This document shows, piece by piece, positions 20,169-22,546 of a stretch of DNA of 22,546 nucleotides. Every line of letters starts with the position of its first letter. Within the stretch, counting starts at the first letter, position 1. Source of the DNA: Amoebophrya sp. AT5.2 (lineage: Eukaryota > Sar > Dinophyceae > Syndiniales > Amoebophryaceae); the NCBI GenBank assembly GCA_005223375.1, contig RXOD01004426.1, forward strand, positions 1 to 22,546, given 5' to 3'. Under the pieces are notes generated by a model, which saw nothing but the letters and a program-made list of their open reading frames with translations, searched no databases and had not been told where the DNA came from. The position numbers and the translations under genes are program-made.

Positions 20169-22546
20169 ATGAAACACCGCTACGACCCAGGCGCGACCGA
20201 GCCGATACCTGACGAATTTCAAGGCAGCAACCCGAACAACATCAACATGCAGCGCGCGAGTGGGCCCCCGCGCGGAGGTCAGCAGGGACCACCTGTCTCG
20301 TCTGGCAACACCCTTTTCGTCCCCCCGATCTACGCCGAGCCCATCCCCACCACCCCAACGCCGTCCATAGGCGCAGAGTCGAAACAACCCTCCCTCTCCG
20401 GTGACGTAGAGGATGCAGAAAGCGGTCAAAACATGCCGCTCAAACGCCGCAACACACGCCCACTCTCGGGCACAGCTCCTAGTGCAGTAGAAGGTGGAGC
20501 AGGGCGGCCACGACCGGGGAACCTCCGCAGCGAGGGTGAGGCCTCTGTGCATCTCGCGGCCCACAATGCCCATCAGTCGCGTTCCGGAATGTCCTCGGGT
20601 GTCGACGAAGGCAACGACGGCGACGATCCACCGGGCGGGAGCTTGAGTGTCACTGAGGCTCCCCTGCGAGAGCCAATGATTGTTGCTCCCCGCGAGAACA
20701 CGAACAGGTCAGTACGCAGCAACCGCTCCCTAAGTCCCTCAGAGCGGGAGGCGCGGGAGAGGGGTCTGAAGCCGGAGCAGGTACACGTGCTGAGGAGAGC
20801 GTCGACGTTGCGGTTTCGCGAAAACGACAATGCAGATCCGGAGAGGAGTTGGGCGACGCTGCCGCATAAGTACACCCAGATGGTCGCAGGAGAAAAGACT
20901 GTGGATAGCGCCCAGAGTTTAGTGGCGCTGTCCGCCCGGGGCGGGGGCGGAGCCGATAAGGAAGAGAAGGAGGGCGGGCGAACGTGCTTCAAGAACCCGC
21001 TGGCGCCACCAGGACTAAACTTTAGACCGCCACCAAGGGTGCCGTCGAGCCTGCAGGTAAGAGTAAGTATCTTTTTGCGCATGTTCTTGTATTTTCTGGT
21101 TGGGTCTCAACCTCAAGTACTTTACGCAAAATTTCATCGTATCATGTCTCAATCTCCTTTGTGTCTATGTGTGTCGACGTGCGGTCTTCATCGCTGCGAC
21201 AACAAAACGGACCCGCCGCCCACTCGTCGCGAATTTTTTTTTCAGGTCCGCCGGCTTGTTCTTTCTTCTCATGACGACCTCGGGTTGAAGCTCGCCCCCG
21301 TCGAGACTTGTTCTATGACCGCGATTTCCGCTGGGGAATTTCTCCACCGGCCCAATGCCGGCGTGGTTCAGCGCGAGCGGTTTCTCGAGCTCTGCCCCGC
21401 GGCGGAGGCGCTCGAGGTGTACTACGACGGGTTGTTTATCCGGTTGAAATCCGACCCGCACTTAGCGGTGGAGGTGCGGATGTTCCACACCTGGGAGGAG
21501 TACGAACTGCACGAGAACAGCTGCCACAGCGCGGGGAAGTCGTCTAGGCCTTTCTACCGCGACGCCGAGAAGTACCAACACGGCACGGAGATACAGGTGT
21601 TCTACCACCACCGCTACGCCAACCAGATGTTCGTGCTGAACCACGACGGCACTCTGAGCCCGAAGTTCAAGCCCGAGCTCTGCATCGGCGGACTGCGATC
21701 CGAGGACGACTTCGACGACATCGACCTAGCAGGGAACACGCAGCTGAACGCAGGAGGCTCTTCTTCGGGTAATATTAAAAAGGGCTTCATCTTCGGAGGA
21801 GCAGGCGGTGGAGCCGGAGCAGGCGCGCCGCTGAACACGATTGAAGAAACTGGTCCTGCCGGTGGCGTCGCGCTCGTGGAGGGCGAGCACTCCGCGATCG
21901 ATTTCCGCGAGGGTACGCACTCCGCCCCCCGCAAGGGCGCGCTCGCGACCAAGCTCGGTGCCGTCCAGGAGGCGAAGGCGCAAATGGGCGGTGGCCACGG
22001 CAAGACCATGTCTTTTCTAAGGTCGAAGTCGAACATCGACCCGGAGAAGATGAAGAAGCTGAACCTGATGAAGCGGCAGGGCACGGCCGCGACTTTGAGT
22101 AATCTGGTCGACGACGAAGTGAAGGCCATGCAGACCAACGACCCGAAGAAGTTGCAGAAGTTCATGATGGAACGTTTGCACGACTTCCCCGACGCGAACA
22201 AGGTGTTTCTGGTGCGGTGCCGCTCGCCGCTGGAAAAATTAGAGGACCAAATGCTGATGCAGCGGTTCCACTTTGGCGACGTGACCGGGGTGCCGGTGTC
22301 CGGGCTGCGCGAAGTGGACCCCGCGAACGCAGTCAAGGTGCAGCTGTACACCAGCGCCGGGGTGCCGCTCGTGATCATGCAAAAAGTGCTGGGGAACGTG
22401 GTGTATTTGGGGAAACACGTGAAGGACGTCGCGAACGTAGAAATGATCGAAATGCTGGACAACTTGCTGACGTCGGGCGTCGGCGGGCCGGTCGGCGGTG
22501 GAAACAATGTTGGAGCTGCGCGGACGCCGAGCGGCAGCTCCTCCTT
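20169..22546 (+). CDS. Unidentified large protein, 3' end beyond the window; low-complexity N-terminal half and structured C-terminal half
   Basis: The frame from ATG 20169 is open to the end of the window. A clear intron lies at 21057-21245 (CTGCAG|GTAAGAGT ... TTTTTTTTCAG|GTC, 189 bp, phase 0). The first coding part (20169-21056) is disordered: Pro/Gly/Ser/Arg-rich, with segments such as NRSVRSNRSLSPSERE and VHVLRRASTLRF. After the intron the sequence becomes structured (SAGEFLHRPNAG, ALEVYYDGLFIRLKSDP, MFHTWEEYELHENSCH, FVLNHDGTLSPKFKPE). The FVLNxDGTLSPK stretch recalls a beta-strand or turn motif of lectin-like trefoil proteins, but I cannot assign a family. A Gly/Ala-rich linker (about 21750-21900) precedes a Lys/Met-rich helical region and another folded block (FLVRCRSPLEK, VQLYTSAGVPLVIMQ). 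An in-frame stop at 20109-20111 limits the 5' end unless an upstream exon is spliced at 20149. Confidence 0.7.
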   Translation, partial: MKHRYDPGATEPIPDEFQGSNPNNINMQRASGPPRGGQQGPPVSSGNTLFVPPIYAEPIPTTPTPSIGAESKQPSLSGDVEDAESGQNMPLKRRNTRPLSGTAPSAVEGGAGRPRPGNLRSEGEASVHLAAHNAHQSRSGMSSGVDEGNDGDDPPGGSLSVTEAPLREPMIVAPRENTNRSVRSNRSLSPSEREARERGLKPEQVHVLRRASTLRFRENDNADPERSWATLPHKYTQMVAGEKTVDSAQSLVALSARGGGGADKEEKEGGRTCFKNPLAPPGLNFRPPPRVPSSLQVRVSIFLRMFLYFLVGSQPQVLYAKFHRIMSQSPLCLCVSTCGLHRCDNKTDPPPTRREFFFQVRRLVLSSHDDLGLKLAPVETCSMTAISAGEFLHRPNAGVVQRERFLELCPAAEALEVYYDGLFIRLKSDPHLAVEVRMFHTWEEYELHENSCHSAGKSSRPFYRDAEKYQHGTEIQVFYHHRYANQMFVLNHDGTLSPKFKPELCIGGLRSEDDFDDIDLAGNTQLNAGGSSSGNIKKGFIFGGAGGGAGAGAPLNTIEETGPAGGVALVEGEHSAIDFREGTHSAPRKGALATKLGAVQEAKAQMGGGHGKTMSFLRSKSNIDPEKMKKLNLMKRQGTAATLSNLVDDEVKAMQTNDPKKLQKFMMERLHDFPDANKVFLVRCRSPLEKLEDQMLMQRFHFGDVTGVPVSGLREVDPANAVKVQLYTSAGVPLVIMQKVLGNVVYLGKHVKDVANVEMIEMLDNLLTSGVGGPVGGGNNVGAARTPSGSSS
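21057..21245 (+). other. Intron of the right-edge gene, length divisible by 3 and stop-free
   Basis: GTAAGAGTAAG at the 5' end and a long T tract ending TTTTTTTTCAG at the 3' end make this a strong intron. It is 189 bp with no in-frame stop, so retention would insert 63 residues without breaking the frame. Confidence 0.75.

Overview
The window reads as nuclear DNA of a protist-like eukaryote. Genes with recognisable eukaryotic products are interrupted by short GT...AG introns (about 65 to 325 bp), coding exons are GC-rich, and introns and spacers are AT-richer. All supportable genes lie on the + strand, roughly 0.5 to 1.8 kb apart. Unidirectional gene order, compact introns and alveolate-looking proteins fit a dinoflagellate-type or Syndiniales-type alveolate, but this assignment is inference and I cannot name the organism.

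Layout. At the left edge is the 3' exon of a coiled-coil protein (about 75-320). Next come two predicted single-pass membrane protein genes in tandem, unlike anything I can name (1223 to about 2393 or 2885, and 4211-6017). Both put the membrane span on its own exon, and in both the sequence at an edge of that exon is duplicated nearby, in direct and in one case inverted orientation. A conserved housekeeping block follows: a six-exon cytosolic glutamyl-tRNA synthetase with an N-terminal GST-C-like domain and a C-terminal WHEP-like domain (7265-10470), a two-exon divergent-loop cyclophilin with a presequence-like leader (11255-12095), and a two-exon translation initiation factor eIF2A (12943-15539). 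Then come an intronless 754-residue zinc-knuckle protein resembling ZCCHC10 (16608-18872) and, at the right edge, an incomplete gene for an unrecognised protein (20169 to beyond 22546, possibly with an upstream signal-peptide exon at 19764-19899).

Two genes act in cytosolic translation (GluRS, eIF2A), one in protein folding (cyclophilin), and one probably in nuclear RNA biology (zinc knuckle). Nothing suggests co-transcription beyond shared orientation. No rRNA, tRNA, CRISPR array, IS element or complete transposon was found. The most unusual signal is the exon-edge duplication in the two membrane-protein genes.
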